This document shows, one piece after another, positions 36,277-48,832 of a stretch of DNA of 64,000 nt. Source of the DNA: Zobellella iuensis (GTDB lineage Bacteria; Pseudomonadota; Gammaproteobacteria; Enterobacterales; Aeromonadaceae). The notes below the pieces were generated by a model. The model had not been told where the DNA came from and made no database searches. It saw only the letters and a list, made by a program, of their open reading frames with translations. The DNA lies in NCBI RefSeq assembly GCF_016746085.1, contig NZ_JAERTZ010000033.1, positions 42,600 through 106,599 of the forward strand, in the 5' to 3' direction. The translations under genes and the position numbers were made by a program. Every line of letters begins with the position of its first letter. Positions within the stretch are counted from its first letter, which is position 1.

Positions 36277-37938
36277 TCAGGACGCGGCCTTGCTGTGCAG
36301 GCCTTTCTTCTCCAACTGGCGGAAGATGAACCACTGCTGGACTATGGTGACCACGTTGCTCACCAGCCAGTACAGGGTCAGACCGGCGGGGAACCACAGG
36401 AAGAAGAAGGTGAAGATGATGGGCATGAACTGCATCACCTTCTGCTGCATCGGGTCGGTGATGGTGGTCGGGCTCATCTTCTGGATCACGAACATGCTGG
36501 CGCCCATCAGGATGGGCAGCACGAAGTAGGGGTCGCGCACCGAGAGATCGTCAATCCACAGGAAGAAGGGCGCATGGCGCAGCTCCACCGACTCCATCAG
36601 CACCCAGTACAGGGCGATGAAGATGGGCATCTGTACCAGTATGGGCAGGCAGCCGCCGAGCGGGTTGACCTTCTCCTTCTTGTACAGCTCCATCATGCCC
36701 TGGGACATCTTCTGGCGGTCGTCGCCGTAGCGCTCACGCAGGGCCACCAGCTTGGGCTGCAGCATGCGCATCTTGGCCATGGAGGTGTACTGGGCCTTGG
36801 TCAGGGGGTACATCAGGCCACGTACCACGAAGGTGGTGAGGATGATGGCCAGGCCCCAGTTGACGGCGAAGCTCTGCAGGAACTGCAGCAGCTTGAACAG
36901 CGGCTGGGCGATGAACCACAGCCAGCCGTAGTCCACGGTCAGATCCAGGTTGGGGGCAACGGCGGCCATTTCGTCCTGCAGCTTGGGGCCCAGCCACAGT
37001 TTGGCACTCAGGCTTTGTTCCGCCCCCGGCGCTACCGTTACCAGCGGCGCCTTGAAGCCGATGATGGCCTGGCCCAGGTTGTTCAGTGAACGGGTGTACA
37101 GCTGGTTCTGCTCGTTTTCCGGGGCGATCCAGGCACTGACGAAGTAGTGCTGCAGCATGCTGACCCAGCCGCCCTGGGTGCTCTGGTTCAGGTTGGCTTC
37201 ACGCACTTTCTTGAAGTCATACTTGCTGTAGCGGGTGTCGCTGCTGGAATAGGCGGGGCCGCGATAGGCGGCGGCCATCAACATGCCGCTGCCCTTGGCG
37301 TCGGGGTCGTTTTCGCTCTGCTTGAGCTGGCCATAGAGCTGGGCCTGTACCGGCTCGGCGCTCTGGTTGTCGATCTGGTAACCCACTTCCACCACATGCT
37401 CATTGCGCTTGAGGGTGAAGGTCTTGGTGAACACCACGCCGTTGTCGTTGGTGAAGGTCATGGGCACGGTCAGGCTGTCCTGGCCGTCGGCCAGCCGGTA
37501 GCTGGTCTGCTCCACATGGTAGACGGGGCGACCGTCGGCACGGCCATCGGGACCGTCGCGGCCGATCAGGCCGCTCTGGGCCACGTGCACGAAGTTGGGG
37601 CTGCTGCTCAGCAGCACGAATTTCTCGTCGGAGTCCAGGGTGCGGTTGTGCTCGAGCAGTTCGGCCCGCACTATGTCGCCACCCTGGGTGTCCACGGTCA
37701 GCATGAGCGAATCGGAGCCGATGGTCACCAGGCGGCGGCTGGCGGCCACTGGTGCTTCACCGGTCGGGATTTCACCGCTGGCCTGATCCGCTTCGGGGAT
37801 GAAGGTCTCATCGCCGAGGCTGGTCTGGCTGCTTTGCGCCGTTTCTGGCTGGGGCGCCTGGTCTGTTTGCCACTGTTGCCAGATGAGGAAGCTCACCAGC
37901 AGCAGTGCGATAAGAAGTATATTGCGTTGAGATTCCAT
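36277..37938 (-). CDS. yidC: Membrane protein insertase YidC
   Basis: 553 residues. N-terminal anchor ([19 protein letters not shown]), large periplasmic beta-domain to about residue 340, then five membrane segments with the insertase core ([20 protein letters not shown] near 380). It inserts membrane proteins alone or with SecYEG. It lies three bases after yidD in the conserved rpmH-rnpA-yidD-yidC operon. All parts are present, with a basic C-terminus ([12 protein letters not shown]). Confidence 0.97.
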   Translation of the reverse strand: MESQRNILLIALLLVSFLIWQQWQTDQAPQPETAQSSQTSLGDETFIPEADQASGEIPTGEAPVAASRRLVTIGSDSLMLTVDTQGGDIVRAELLEHNRTLDSDEKFVLLSSSPNFVHVAQSGLIGRDGPDGRADGRPVYHVEQTSYRLADGQDSLTVPMTFTNDNGVVFTKTFTLKRNEHVVEVGYQIDNQSAEPVQAQLYGQLKQSENDPDAKGSGMLMAAAYRGPAYSSSDTRYSKYDFKKVREANLNQSTQGGWVSMLQHYFVSAWIAPENEQNQLYTRSLNNLGQAIIGFKAPLVTVAPGAEQSLSAKLWLGPKLQDEMAAVAPNLDLTVDYGWLWFIAQPLFKLLQFLQSFAVNWGLAIILTTFVVRGLMYPLTKAQYTSMAKMRMLQPKLVALRERYGDDRQKMSQGMMELYKKEKVNPLGGCLPILVQMPIFIALYWVLMESVELRHAPFFLWIDDLSVRDPYFVLPILMGASMFVIQKMSPTTITDPMQQKVMQFMPIIFTFFFLWFPAGLTLYWLVSNVVTIVQQWFIFRQLEKKGLHSKAAS

Positions 37939-37941
37939 AGT

Positions 37942-38190
37942 TTAGTTTCTTCGCTTGGGTTGCGGGACCGGATCGTGGCCGCTTGGACCTAAAGGGTGGC
38001 ATTTTAATAGACGTTTGACGGTTAACCAACCGCCTTTTAAAAAACCGTGGAGCCGGATGGCTTCAATGGCGTATTGGGAACAGGTGGGAGTGAAGCGGCA
38101 CCTGGGTCCGAGCAGGGGGCTGATAACCAGTTGGTAAAGGCGGATAAGGCCTATGCTGAGCCATTGCAGCGGCGAGAAAGGGTGCGCCAT
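37942..38190 (-). CDS. yidD: Membrane protein insertion efficiency factor YidD
   Basis: 82 residues. An amphipathic N-terminus ([19 protein letters not shown]) is followed by the family hallmark [15 protein letters not shown] and GHDPVP near the end. It assists YidC-dependent insertion. The first 40 bases overlap the end of rnpA in another frame, a common arrangement; three bases separate it from yidC. Confidence 0.95.
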   Translation of the reverse strand: MAHPFSPLQWLSIGLIRLYQLVISPLLGPRCRFTPTCSQYAIEAIRLHGFLKGGWLTVKRLLKCHPLGPSGHDPVPQPKRRN

Positions 38191-38513
38191 AGTCTATCCA
38201 GCAGCTCGAACAGTTCGTCATTGGGCACATCCCCTATGCCTTGCTTGGCGATCACTACGATGTCAACGGCGGGCAGCTGGTGTTGCTTGAGGCGGAACGA
38301 TTCGCGCACCACGCGTTTGACCCGGTTGCGCCAAACGGCTCGCTTGAGCGCTTTCTTGGGCACGGCAAGTCCCAGTCGGGGGTGACCCGGTTCGTTGGGT
38401 TTGGCAAGCAAAGTGAGATGGGGAGAAGCGGCTCTGACGGGGTTGTCGAAGACGTTTTTGAATTGTGCGGGAGTTAACAGACGTAACTCCCGTGGAAAGG
38501 CATGCCTGGCCAT
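38151..38513 (-). CDS. rnpA: Ribonuclease P protein component
   Basis: 120 residues, basic. The RNR-type motif appears as [14 protein letters not shown] near 80, with [16 protein letters not shown] ahead of it. It binds the RNase P RNA and helps remove tRNA 5' leaders. The start overlaps the rpmH stop by one base (TAATG), and the 3' end overlaps yidD by 40 bases. Confidence 0.96.
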   Translation of the reverse strand: MARHAFPRELRLLTPAQFKNVFDNPVRAASPHLTLLAKPNEPGHPRLGLAVPKKALKRAVWRNRVKRVVRESFRLKQHQLPAVDIVVIAKQGIGDVPNDELFELLDRLWRTLSRRCNGSA

Positions 38514-38647
38514 TAGGCGCTCAGACGGGCACGACCTTTGGCGCGGCGGCTGGCCAGTACTTTACGGCCGTTTTTAGTGGCCATACGAGCACGGAAACCG
38601 TGGCTGCGCTTGCGCTTCAAATTTGAAGGTTGAAAAGTGCGTTTCAT
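38513..38647 (-). CDS. rpmH: 50S ribosomal protein L34
   Basis: 44 residues, highly basic: starts [20 protein letters not shown] and ends [11 protein letters not shown], a textbook L34. It opens the rpmH-rnpA-yidD-yidC operon. The TAATG junction couples it to rnpA. In many bacteria dnaA lies directly next to rpmH; here four genes lie between them. Confidence 0.97.
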   Translation of the reverse strand: MKRTFQPSNLKRKRSHGFRARMATKNGRKVLASRRAKGRARLSA

Positions 38648-38856
38648 AGTTATTACCGCTGTGTCAGTTTACTGTACAGTTTGACCGCTATGCCGGATAA
38701 CGCCTGAGCACCACCCGAAACGGCCCCACAAAAGAGGCCGAATTCTAAACAGTTAAGTGCTTGGCGTCAATCGACATAGCATGAATCTCGAAACGGCATT
38801 GCCGCATGCTGGCCTTGCCGGATCGATCCCGGATCCATAAAGATCGCGGGGCCTGG

Positions 38857-38884
38857 ATTATACAGGGCCCCGCGGGCTTGGCAA
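38857..38884 (-). promoter_or_regulatory. Sigma-70 promoter candidate for the rpmH operon
   Basis: On the minus strand TTGCCA, 16 bases, TATAAT. It lies about 210 bases before rpmH and downstream of the ABC ATPase stop. The -10 box falls in the loop of a GC-rich inverted repeat (38846-38873), and four GATC sites follow at 38821-38845. Confidence 0.6.
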
Positions 38885-38902
38885 CCAAAAGCGCAGCCTG
38901 GC

Positions 38903-39643
38903 TCAGGCACTCGGCAACACCTTGCGCAAAAAGGCACGGGTGCGAGGATCCTGGGGGTTGGTCAGCAGGGTTGCCGGGGGGCCCTGCTCCACGATGCGGC
39001 CACCGTCCATGAAGATCACCCGATCCGCCACGTCCCGGGCGAAGCCTATCTCGTGGGTCACCACCACCATGGTCTGGTGCGCCAGCGCCAGCTTTTTCAT
39101 CAGCCCCAGCACTTCGTCCACCCATTCCGGATCCAGCGCCGAGGTGGGCTCGTCGAACAGCATCACCTTGGCATGGCTGGCCATGGCCCGGCCGATGCCC
39201 ACCCGCTGCTGCTGGCCGCCGGACAGGGAGGAAGGATAGGCGTCGGCCTTCTCCGCCAGGCCGATATCGCCGAGGATGCGCATGGCCTCGGCGCGGGCGT
39301 CGGCCTTGGTTTTTTTCCATACGGTGACCAGCCCCTCGGCGATATTGTCGCGGGCGGTCTTGTTGGCGAACAGGGCATAGTTCTGGAATACGAAAGAGGT
39401 GCGCTTGCGCAGCGCTATGGCCTGCTTGCCGCTGTGCCTGGCCAGATCGATACGGAAGCCGTCGATCTCCAGGGTGCCGGCCTCGGGGGTCTCCAGCAGG
39501 TTGAGGCAGCGCAGCAGGGTGGATTTACCGGTGCCGGACGGCCCCAGTATCACCACTATCTCGCCTTTGTCGATCGCCAGGTCGATGCCATTCAGCACCG
39601 TCTGCCCGTTATAGATCTTGGTCAGGTTATGCAGTTTGATCAT
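38903..39643 (-). CDS. Polar amino-acid (probably cystine) ABC transporter ATP-binding protein
   Basis: 246 residues. Walker [16 protein letters not shown] near 33, Q-loop [18 protein letters not shown], signature [15 protein letters not shown] near 144, Walker [17 protein letters not shown], His in [16 protein letters not shown]. It is the third gene of a binding protein-permease-ATPase operon. The cystine assignment rests on the binding protein and on similarity to the TcyN/YecC-type ATPases; other polar amino acids remain possible. Confidence 0.85.
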   Translation of the reverse strand: MIKLHNLTKIYNGQTVLNGIDLAIDKGEIVVILGPSGTGKSTLLRCLNLLETPEAGTLEIDGFRIDLARHSGKQAIALRKRTSFVFQNYALFANKTARDNIAEGLVTVWKKTKADARAEAMRILGDIGLAEKADAYPSSLSGGQQQRVGIGRAMASHAKVMLFDEPTSALDPEWVDEVLGLMKKLALAHQTMVVVTHEIGFARDVADRVIFMDGGRIVEQGPPATLLTNPQDPRTRAFLRKVLPSA

Positions 39644-39650
39644 GGTGCCC

Positions 39651-40316
39651 CTAGTATGCCGAGTTCAGGCGCCGCTCCAGCCGCGTCTGCAAATGGGTGA
39701 AGAACACCACCACCGCCCAGTAGATCAGCGCCACCGCGATAAAGGCTTCGAAGAACTTGAAGCTGCTGGAGGCTTCTTTCTGGGCCGAGGCCATGATCTC
39801 GGCCACCCCCAGGGTGAAGGCCAGGGAGGTGCTTTTGATCATGTCGATGAAGTAGTTCATCAGCGATGGCGTGGCGATACGCGCCGCCTGGGGCAGTATG
39901 ATGCGTTGCATGGCCTGGCCGCGGGTCATGCCGATACTCATGGCCGCTTCCATCTGGCTCTTGTGGATGCCGAGGATGGCGGCACGGATCGACTCGGCCA
40001 TGTAGGCGGCAAAGTGCAGGGTCAGACCGATGACGGCGGCGGTAAAGGCATTCATGCCGATGAAGATCGGCATGATCTGCGGCAGGCCGTAGTACAGCAG
40101 GAACAACTGCACCAGCAGCGGGGTACCGCGGAAGAAGGAGATGAACAGCTTGGCCAGGGCGTTGAGTCCCGGCGGCTGAAAGGTTCTGATCACCGCCAGC
40201 AGCACGGCGATGATCAGGGCGAACACAAATCCCAGCAGCGCCATTTCCATGGTGGTGCCCAGATACTTGAGCAGGATGGGAAACAGCGCCAGGGTATAGT
40301 CGAGGTCGAATTGCAT
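39651..40316 (-). CDS. Polar amino-acid ABC transporter permease
   Basis: 221 residues of the HisM/TcyL family with about five membrane segments. The N-terminal [11 protein letters not shown] and the EAA loop ([24 protein letters not shown] near 145) that contacts the ATPase are clear. Two bases separate its start from the stop of the binding-protein gene and seven bases its end from the ATPase gene, so the three form one operon. Confidence 0.9.
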   Translation of the reverse strand: MQFDLDYTLALFPILLKYLGTTMEMALLGFVFALIIAVLLAVIRTFQPPGLNALAKLFISFFRGTPLLVQLFLLYYGLPQIMPIFIGMNAFTAAVIGLTLHFAAYMAESIRAAILGIHKSQMEAAMSIGMTRGQAMQRIILPQAARIATPSLMNYFIDMIKSTSLAFTLGVAEIMASAQKEASSSFKFFEAFIAVALIYWAVVVFFTHLQTRLERRLNSAY

Positions 40317-40318
40317 GC

Positions 40319-41077
40319 TTATTTACTGGTGACGTCCGCACCCAGCCATTTTTCGGAAATCTGCGCCAGGGTGCCGTCGGCACGCATCCCGGCCAGAGCG
40401 GTGTTCACTTCGGCCATCAGCGCTTGCTGTTCCGGCTTCTTCACGAAGGGGAAGGCGTTTTCCATGGTTTCGAAGGGATGGCCGGCCAGCTGCAACGGCA
40501 ACCCGGCTTCCTTGATCAATTGCGCAGAGCCGACCCTGTCCATCACGAAGGCATCGATCCGGCCCAGGGCCACGTCCTGTTCCAGATTGGTTTCGTAGGT
40601 GATGATGTTGATCTCGTTGTTGGTGTCGTGCTGGCGCATCAGTTGCTCGAAGTTAGAGCCCAGGTTGACGGCCACCTTCTTGCCCTTCAGATCCTCCAGG
40701 CCCTGGATGCTGTCGTTGCCCTGCCGCACCACTATCTGGGCACCGTCGTAGACATAGGCATCGGCAAAGTCGTATTTTGCCTGGCGCTCGGCGGTGACGG
40801 TGATCTGGTTGGAGATGGTGTCGATACGACCGGTTTCCAGCATGCCGAACAGGCCGGAGAAGTTGGTGGTCACAAACTCCACCTCCCGGCCGATGCGGCT
40901 GCCGATCTCGTTCCAGACGTCGACCTCGAAGCCCTGCAGTTTGTCCTGCTGTACGAAGGTAAAGGGGAAGTAGCGGCCGGACATGCCGACCTTGACCGGA
41001 TCGGCAGCCATGGCCGGGGTAACCAGGGTGGTGGACAGGGCGAGGGCGGCGCCCAACAGTTTGATCTGCTTCAACAT
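40319..41077 (-). CDS. Polar amino-acid (probably cystine) binding protein
   Basis: Periplasmic binding protein, 252 residues, signal peptide ending TPAMA at about 24. Family-3 solute-binding fold: GRYFPFTFVQQDKLQGFEVD, then TVTAERQAKYDFADAYV near 95 and the tail ISEKWLGADVTSK, which closely matches the end of the E. coli cystine-binding protein FliY/TcyJ. First gene of its operon. The upstream 200 bases (41078-41280) hold an AT-rich promoter region and the azurin hairpin but no gene. Confidence 0.87.
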   Translation of the reverse strand: MLKQIKLLGAALALSTTLVTPAMAADPVKVGMSGRYFPFTFVQQDKLQGFEVDVWNEIGSRIGREVEFVTTNFSGLFGMLETGRIDTISNQITVTAERQAKYDFADAYVYDGAQIVVRQGNDSIQGLEDLKGKKVAVNLGSNFEQLMRQHDTNNEINIITYETNLEQDVALGRIDAFVMDRVGSAQLIKEAGLPLQLAGHPFETMENAFPFVKKPEQQALMAEVNTALAGMRADGTLAQISEKWLGADVTSK

Positions 41078-41250
41078 GGGATGCTCCAGTAGTAAGAGTA
41101 AAGCGCTGATGCTAAGGGAAATCAGGGTTGGAAATAAACCGCTATTTTTTTCTATTGATATAACGACGATTAAATATAGAACGTCTTCTGGCTGGTATCT
41201 TGTCCGGTTTAAGGGGCGGAATTAGGGAGAAAAGTGGTGTCGCCACCAGA

Positions 41251-41274
41251 CGGGCGCCGGCAGGCCGGCGCCCG
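41251..41274 (-). terminator. Perfect GC-rich hairpin after azurin
   Basis: CGGGCGCCGGC-AG-GCCGGCGCCCG, 11-base arms without mismatch, seven bases beyond the azurin stop. It has no T-run, so it is either a rho-dependent or stabilising 3' hairpin. Confidence 0.5.
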
Positions 41275-41280
41275 GGATGG

Positions 41281-41733
41281 CTACTCGGTGATCTTGAAGC
41301 TGCCTTTCATCAGGCCGATATGGCCGGGGAAGGAGCAGAAAAAGCTGTAGTCTTCCGCGCTGCTCAGGTTGGCGGTACTGAAGCTGATGGTGCTGCTTTC
41401 ACCGCCGCCGATCATGTCGGTGTGGGCAAGGATACGTTCATCCTCTGCCGGCAGATAGCCGTTGTCGGCACCGGCGGCGATACCGGCGGTGGCAATGTCC
41501 TGCATGTCAGCCGTTTTGCTCAGTACCCAGTTGTGGCCCATGATGTTTTTGGCCAGGTTGCCGCTGTGGTGCAGGGTCAGGGTGACTTCCTGGCAGCTGG
41601 CGGGTACGCTCAGTTCCTGCTGGTCGAACTGCATGGCATCGTTGCTGTCGATGGTCAGGGTGCATTCATCCGCCAGCGCGGGGAGGGTGGCGGACAACAG
41701 AATGAGTCCTGCCAGGTAGTGGGTCTTCTTCAT
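41281..41733 (-). CDS. azu: Azurin, periplasmic blue copper protein
   Basis: 150 residues with a 21-residue signal peptide (ends LPALA). The mature 129-residue protein has all copper ligands at the textbook positions: His46 (in MGHNW), Cys112, His117 and Met121 (in FFCSFPGHIGLM), and the Cys3-Cys26 disulfide. It carries single electrons in the periplasm, for example to nitrite reductase or peroxidase. It is divergent from dnaA, and a Fur-like palindrome lies 80 bases upstream. Confidence 0.96.
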   Translation of the reverse strand: MKKTHYLAGLILLSATLPALADECTLTIDSNDAMQFDQQELSVPASCQEVTLTLHHSGNLAKNIMGHNWVLSKTADMQDIATAGIAAGADNGYLPAEDERILAHTDMIGGGESSTISFSTANLSSAEDYSFFCSFPGHIGLMKGSFKITE

Positions 41734-41812
41734 GCCTTTCTCCTTGTTTGAGGTGGCGACGCCGTCGGCTCAAGGCGGCGGTGAGCCCTAACAGGCTACT
41801 ATGAAATGGAAC

Positions 41813-41827
41813 TGATAACCATTATCA
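41813..41827. promoter_or_regulatory. Fur-box-like site upstream of azurin
   Basis: TGATAAC-C-ATTATCA matches the 7-1-7 Fur motif TGATAAT-N-ATTATCA at all but one position. It lies 80 bases before the azurin start on the minus strand. An FNR-type reading (TTGAT-N4-ATCAA) fits less well. Confidence 0.5.
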
Positions 41828-41878
41828 ATGTTGATGTTCGGGGGATGATTTGCCCTGGTTACCGGTTGATAGGGACCG

Positions 41879-42068
41879 GATCCGCAGCACTTTATTTCAC
41901 CGGTCAGTCCATCATCATGATGTGGGTAGCTTGTTTATAACGTGGAGGATCCTGTGCATGAGGCTGTGATGATCCGGCATAAGTCAAGGATCATATTTTC
42001 CCGGATCGGCGCGATCCGGCTAGAGATCCTGCCCCCGGGTAAGTAGAATAACTGCCCCTTGATTGATC
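41879..42068. promoter_or_regulatory. dnaA upstream region with dense GATC (Dam/SeqA) sites
   Basis: Eight GATC sites at 41879, 41948, 41971, 41989, 42004, 42013, 42025 and 42065; seven fall in 121 bases. It includes the perfect palindrome CCGGATCG-GCG-CGATCCGG (42001-42019). One weak DnaA-box-like sequence, TGTGCATGA, is at 41953. The 356-base stretch between azurin and dnaA holds no gene. Confidence 0.6.
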
Positions 42069-42089
42069 CCTTATGTTCCAGGAGTACTG

Positions 42090-43454
42090 ATGAGCGCTAT
42101 GCTTTGGCAGCAGTGTCTTAACCGGCTACAAGATGAATTGCCTTCTGCGGAATTCAGTATGTGGATCCGGCCGCTGCAGGCGGAGCTGGGCGACAATACC
42201 CTGACCCTGTTCGCTCCCAACCGCTTCGTGCTGGACTGGGTGCGGGACAAGTACCTGCTCCGGATCAACGGCCTGCTCGGCGAGTTTTGCGGCAGCAACT
42301 GCCCGCAGCTGAAATTTGAGGTGGGCAACAAGCGGGCTCAGGTCAACCTGGTGGCCAACAACAAGCCCCAGGCCAAGGTGCAGGCAACCCCTTCCTGGAT
42401 AGAGCAGGCCGAGGACAAGCCGCAGATCAATCACAAGAGCAATATGAATCCGAACTATACCTTCGACAATTTCGTCGAGGGTAAGTCGAACCAACTGGCC
42501 CGGGCCGCGGCCCGCCAGGTGGCGGACAACCCGGGCGGGGCTTACAACCCGCTGTTCCTCTATGGCGGCACCGGTCTGGGCAAGACTCACCTGCTGCATG
42601 CGGTGGGCAACGGTATCCGTGCCCGCAAAGCGGATGCCAAGGTCATCTATATGCACTCCGAGCGCTTTGTGCAGGACATGGTCAAGGCGCTGCAGAACAA
42701 TGCCATCGAGGAATTCAAGCGCTACTACCGCAGCGTGGACGCCCTGCTGATCGACGATATCCAGTTCTTCGCCAACAAGGAGCGTTCCCAGGAGGAGTTT
42801 TTCCACACCTTCAACGCCCTGCTCGAAGGCAACCAGCAGATCATCCTGACCTCGGATCGCTATCCCAAGGAGATCGACGGGGTGGAAGACCGGCTCAAGT
42901 CCCGCTTCGGCTGGGGCCTGACGGTGGCGATAGAGCCGCCGGAGCTGGAAACCCGGGTGGCGATACTGATGCGCAAGGCCGCCGAGAACAACATGCATCT
43001 GCCGGACGAGGTGGCTTTCTTTATCGCCAAGCGGTTGCGCTCCAATGTGCGTGAGCTGGAAGGAGCCCTCAACCGGGTGATTGCCAACGCCAATTTCACC
43101 GGCCGTGCCATCAATATCGATTTCGTGCGCGAGGCGCTGCGCGACCTGCTGGCGCTGCAGGAAAAACTGGTGACCATCGACAATATCCAGAAGACGGTGG
43201 CCGAGTACTACAAGATCAAGGTGGCGGATCTGCTGTCCAAGCGCCGTTCCCGTTCGGTGGCCCGGCCACGCCAGCTGGCCATGGCCCTGGCCAAGGAGTT
43301 GACCAATCATTCCCTGCCGGAGATCGGTGATGCCTTCGGTGGCCGGGATCACACCACTGTGCTGCACGCCTGCCGAAAAATCGGCCAGCTGCGGGAAGAG
43401 AGTCATGATATAAAGGAAGATTATTCTAATCTCATCCGTACCCTGTCTTCCTGA
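42090..43454 (+). CDS. dnaA: Chromosomal replication initiator protein DnaA
   Basis: 454 residues. Start ATG 42090 has AGGAG five bases upstream and gives [22 protein letters not shown], matching the family; an earlier in-frame ATG adds nine unrelated residues. Domain I about 1-85, linker to about 120, AAA+ domain with Walker [14 protein letters not shown] and Walker [10 protein letters not shown], and domain IV with the DNA-binding [15 protein letters not shown]. It opens the dnaA-dnaN-recF-gyrB operon. The GATC-rich leader suggests control by methylation and SeqA. Confidence 0.98.
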   Translation: MSAMLWQQCLNRLQDELPSAEFSMWIRPLQAELGDNTLTLFAPNRFVLDWVRDKYLLRINGLLGEFCGSNCPQLKFEVGNKRAQVNLVANNKPQAKVQATPSWIEQAEDKPQINHKSNMNPNYTFDNFVEGKSNQLARAAARQVADNPGGAYNPLFLYGGTGLGKTHLLHAVGNGIRARKADAKVIYMHSERFVQDMVKALQNNAIEEFKRYYRSVDALLIDDIQFFANKERSQEEFFHTFNALLEGNQQIILTSDRYPKEIDGVEDRLKSRFGWGLTVAIEPPELETRVAILMRKAAENNMHLPDEVAFFIAKRLRSNVRELEGALNRVIANANFTGRAINIDFVREALRDLLALQEKLVTIDNIQKTVAEYYKIKVADLLSKRRSRSVARPRQLAMALAKELTNHSLPEIGDAFGGRDHTTVLHACRKIGQLREESHDIKEDYSNLIRTLSS

Positions 43455-43467
43455 ACCGGAGAACCCC

Positions 43468-44568
43468 ATGCAGTTTACCATCAGCCGCGAAGCGATCCTG
43501 CGTCCCCTGCAATTGGTATCCAGTGCCCTGGGGGGCCGCCCCAATCTGCCGATCCTCAACAACATACTGCTGGTGGTGAGCGAGGACTCGCTGTCCATGA
43601 CCGGTACCGATACCGAAGTGGAGATGGTGGCGCGGGTGCCCTTGGCGTCAGCCGCCGCCGGCCGCACCACGGTGCCGGCGCGCAAGATGCTGGATATCTG
43701 CCGGGGCCTGCCCGACGGCGCCGAGCTGACCTTCACCCTGGAAGGGGAACGGCTGCTGCTGCGCTCCGGGCGCAGCCGCTTCAATCTTTCTACCTTGCCG
43801 GCGGAAGACTTCCCCAATATCGAGGAATGGAACTCCGAGCTGGAGTTCGATATCAACCAGCAGGCCCTGAAGAAGCTGATCGAATCCACCCAGTTTTCCA
43901 TGGCCATCCAGGACGTGCGTTATTACCTCAACGGCATGCTGTTCGAAACCGAAGGCCAGTGGCTGCGCACCGTGGCCACCGATGGCCATCGCCTGGCTAC
44001 CTGCCAGCGCCAGTTGCTGGCGCAGGAGCTGCCGGCCCAGCAGGTGATAGTGCCGCGCAAGGGGGTGCTGGAGCTGGTCAAGCTGCTGGAGCATGAAGAC
44101 CAGGATGTGCGCTTGCAGATTGGCAAGAGCAACCTCCGGGCGGTGACCCCCGGCTTTATTTTCACCTCCAAGCTGGTGGACGGCCGTTTCCCCGACTACC
44201 GCCGGGTGCTGCCGCGGGAATGCGATAAAACCCTGATCTGTGGCCGGGAAGAGCTGAAGCAGGCCTTTTCCCGGGCGGCCATTCTGTCCAACGAGAAGTT
44301 TCGCGGCGTGCGCCTGAACATGCAGGAGCAACTGCTCAAGATCACCGCCAACAACCCGGAACAGGAAGAGGCGGAAGAGGTGCTGGACGTGGACTACCAG
44401 GGCAGTGAACTGGAGATCGGCTTCAACGTTTCCTATGTGCTGGACGTGCTCGGCACCCTCAAGTCCGACCAGGTCAAAATCAGCCTGAAAGACGCCGGCA
44501 GCAGTGGTCTGATTGAAGCGGAAGACAACGGGGATGCGCTTTACGTGGTGATGCCGATGCGGCTCTGA
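43468..44568 (+). CDS. dnaN: DNA polymerase III beta clamp
   Basis: 366 residues, three repeated clamp domains, starting MQFTISREAILRPLQLVSSA and ending YVVMPMRL, the C-terminal cleft residues for partner binding. It forms the ring-shaped processivity factor of the replisome. It lies 13 bases after dnaA; recF starts two bases after its stop. Confidence 0.98.
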   Translation: MQFTISREAILRPLQLVSSALGGRPNLPILNNILLVVSEDSLSMTGTDTEVEMVARVPLASAAAGRTTVPARKMLDICRGLPDGAELTFTLEGERLLLRSGRSRFNLSTLPAEDFPNIEEWNSELEFDINQQALKKLIESTQFSMAIQDVRYYLNGMLFETEGQWLRTVATDGHRLATCQRQLLAQELPAQQVIVPRKGVLELVKLLEHEDQDVRLQIGKSNLRAVTPGFIFTSKLVDGRFPDYRRVLPRECDKTLICGREELKQAFSRAAILSNEKFRGVRLNMQEQLLKITANNPEQEEAEEVLDVDYQGSELEIGFNVSYVLDVLGTLKSDQVKISLKDAGSSGLIEAEDNGDALYVVMPMRL

Positions 44569-44570
44569 GC

Positions 44571-48084
<3,514 letters not shown>

Positions 48085-48109
48085 ATCCGCATCCCCCTTG
48101 TTGCTAGCG

Positions 48110-48133
48110 CGCCGCCCACCGGGCGGCGTTTTT
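48110..48133 (+). terminator. Rho-independent terminator of the dnaA-gyrB operon
   Basis: CGCCGCCC-ACC-GGGCGGCG followed by TTTTT, 25 bases after the gyrB stop. Confidence 0.9.
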
Positions 48134-48138
48134 ATTGG

Positions 48139-48632
48139 TGATTTGAAATATTCCCTGGTGTCCCGGGAGGTCATTGCCGACTCCATCGAGGCGGTGGCCG
48201 GTTGCGAGGGCTTTGACGGCCTGGTGGCCATCGGTGGCTGCGACAAGAACATGCCTGGCTGCCTGATTGGCCTGGCCCGGCTCAACCGGCCGGCGGTGTT
48301 CGTTTACGGCGGCACCATAACCCCCGGAGACAACCATACCGACATTATCTCGGTGTTCGAGGCGGTGGGTTCACATGCCAAGGGCGACATGACGACCATA
48401 GAAGTGAAGCGAATCGAGGAGACCGCCATCCCGGCCCGGGATCCTGCGGCGGCATGTACACAGCCAACACCATGGCCTCGGCCATCGAGGTGATGGGCAT
48501 GAGCCTGCCGGGCAGCTCGGCCCAGAATGCCACTTCGGACACCAAGCTGAAGGACTGCCGGCAGGCGGGCGAGGCGGTGCTGCGGCTGCTGAAACACAAC
48601 ATTCGGCCGTCCGACATCATGACCCGAGCCGC
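48139..48632 (+). pseudogene. Dihydroxy-acid dehydratase (ilvD-like) remnant, truncated and frameshifted
   Basis: An internal stretch of about 165 codons out of roughly 560-610 remains. Frame one runs YSLVSREVIADSIEAV, then [20 protein letters not shown] with the cluster-ligand cysteines, to ETAIP. Around 48433 one G is missing from the GPGSCGG codons, and the match continues in the next frame as [18 protein letters not shown] to RPSDIMTR. Both ends stop abruptly: the 5' edge lies just after the gyrB terminator and the 3' edge at about 48632. There is no start codon, no C-terminal half and no ribosome site, so it is a decayed fragment, probably left by a rearrangement. Confidence 0.85.
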
Positions 48633-48707
48633 GCCCGGCATCCCAGGGGGCGGTAACCGACGCCCAGGAGGACGGCCATTGAGCGAGCAAAAAATTATCG
48701 ATTTGTG

Positions 48708-48736
48708 CTTGAAAGCGCAAAAAGCCATCCCTATAT
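48708..48736 (+). promoter_or_regulatory. Sigma-32 heat-shock promoter for the ibpA-type gene
   Basis: CTTGAAA-N14-CCCTATAT, close to the consensus CTTGAAA-N13/15-CCCCATNT. It would give a 5' leader of about 87 bases. Confidence 0.75.
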
Positions 48737-48742
48737 CTTTTA

Positions 48743-48832
48743 GTGAACAAGGCGGGTCGCTCGATTGAGGGCCTGCACCGCCCGTCCTAATGGAGGGCAA
48801 ACCATCATCGCTCATTGGAGGATATGATTATG
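48743..48832 (+). ncRNA. ROSE-like RNA thermometer in the ibpA leader
   Basis: The leader ends with a hairpin in which TCGCTC (48808-48813) pairs with GAGGA (48818-48822), leaving the G at 48810 bulged. This is the conserved U(U/C)GCU anti-Shine-Dalgarno arrangement of ROSE elements. Further pairs run from 48803-48807 to 48823-48826, with C48806 bulged. The ribosome site would be masked at low temperature and freed by heat. Folding was done by hand. Confidence 0.65.

Noticed and set aside
38846..38873. GC-rich inverted repeat after the ABC ATPase as its terminator
   Set aside because: No T-run follows, and its loop holds a well-spaced TATAAT; a promoter reading fits better, so no terminator is claimed.
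41751..42089. Full replication origin (oriC) upstream of dnaA
   Set aside because: GATC sites are dense but I find no cluster of good DnaA boxes and no clear AT-rich unwinding 13-mers; only one weak box at 41953.
48633..48768. Continuation of the ilvD-like remnant as a small gene
   Set aside because: After DIMTR the codons no longer match the family and the stretch contains the heat-shock promoter; no start or ribosome site supports a separate gene.
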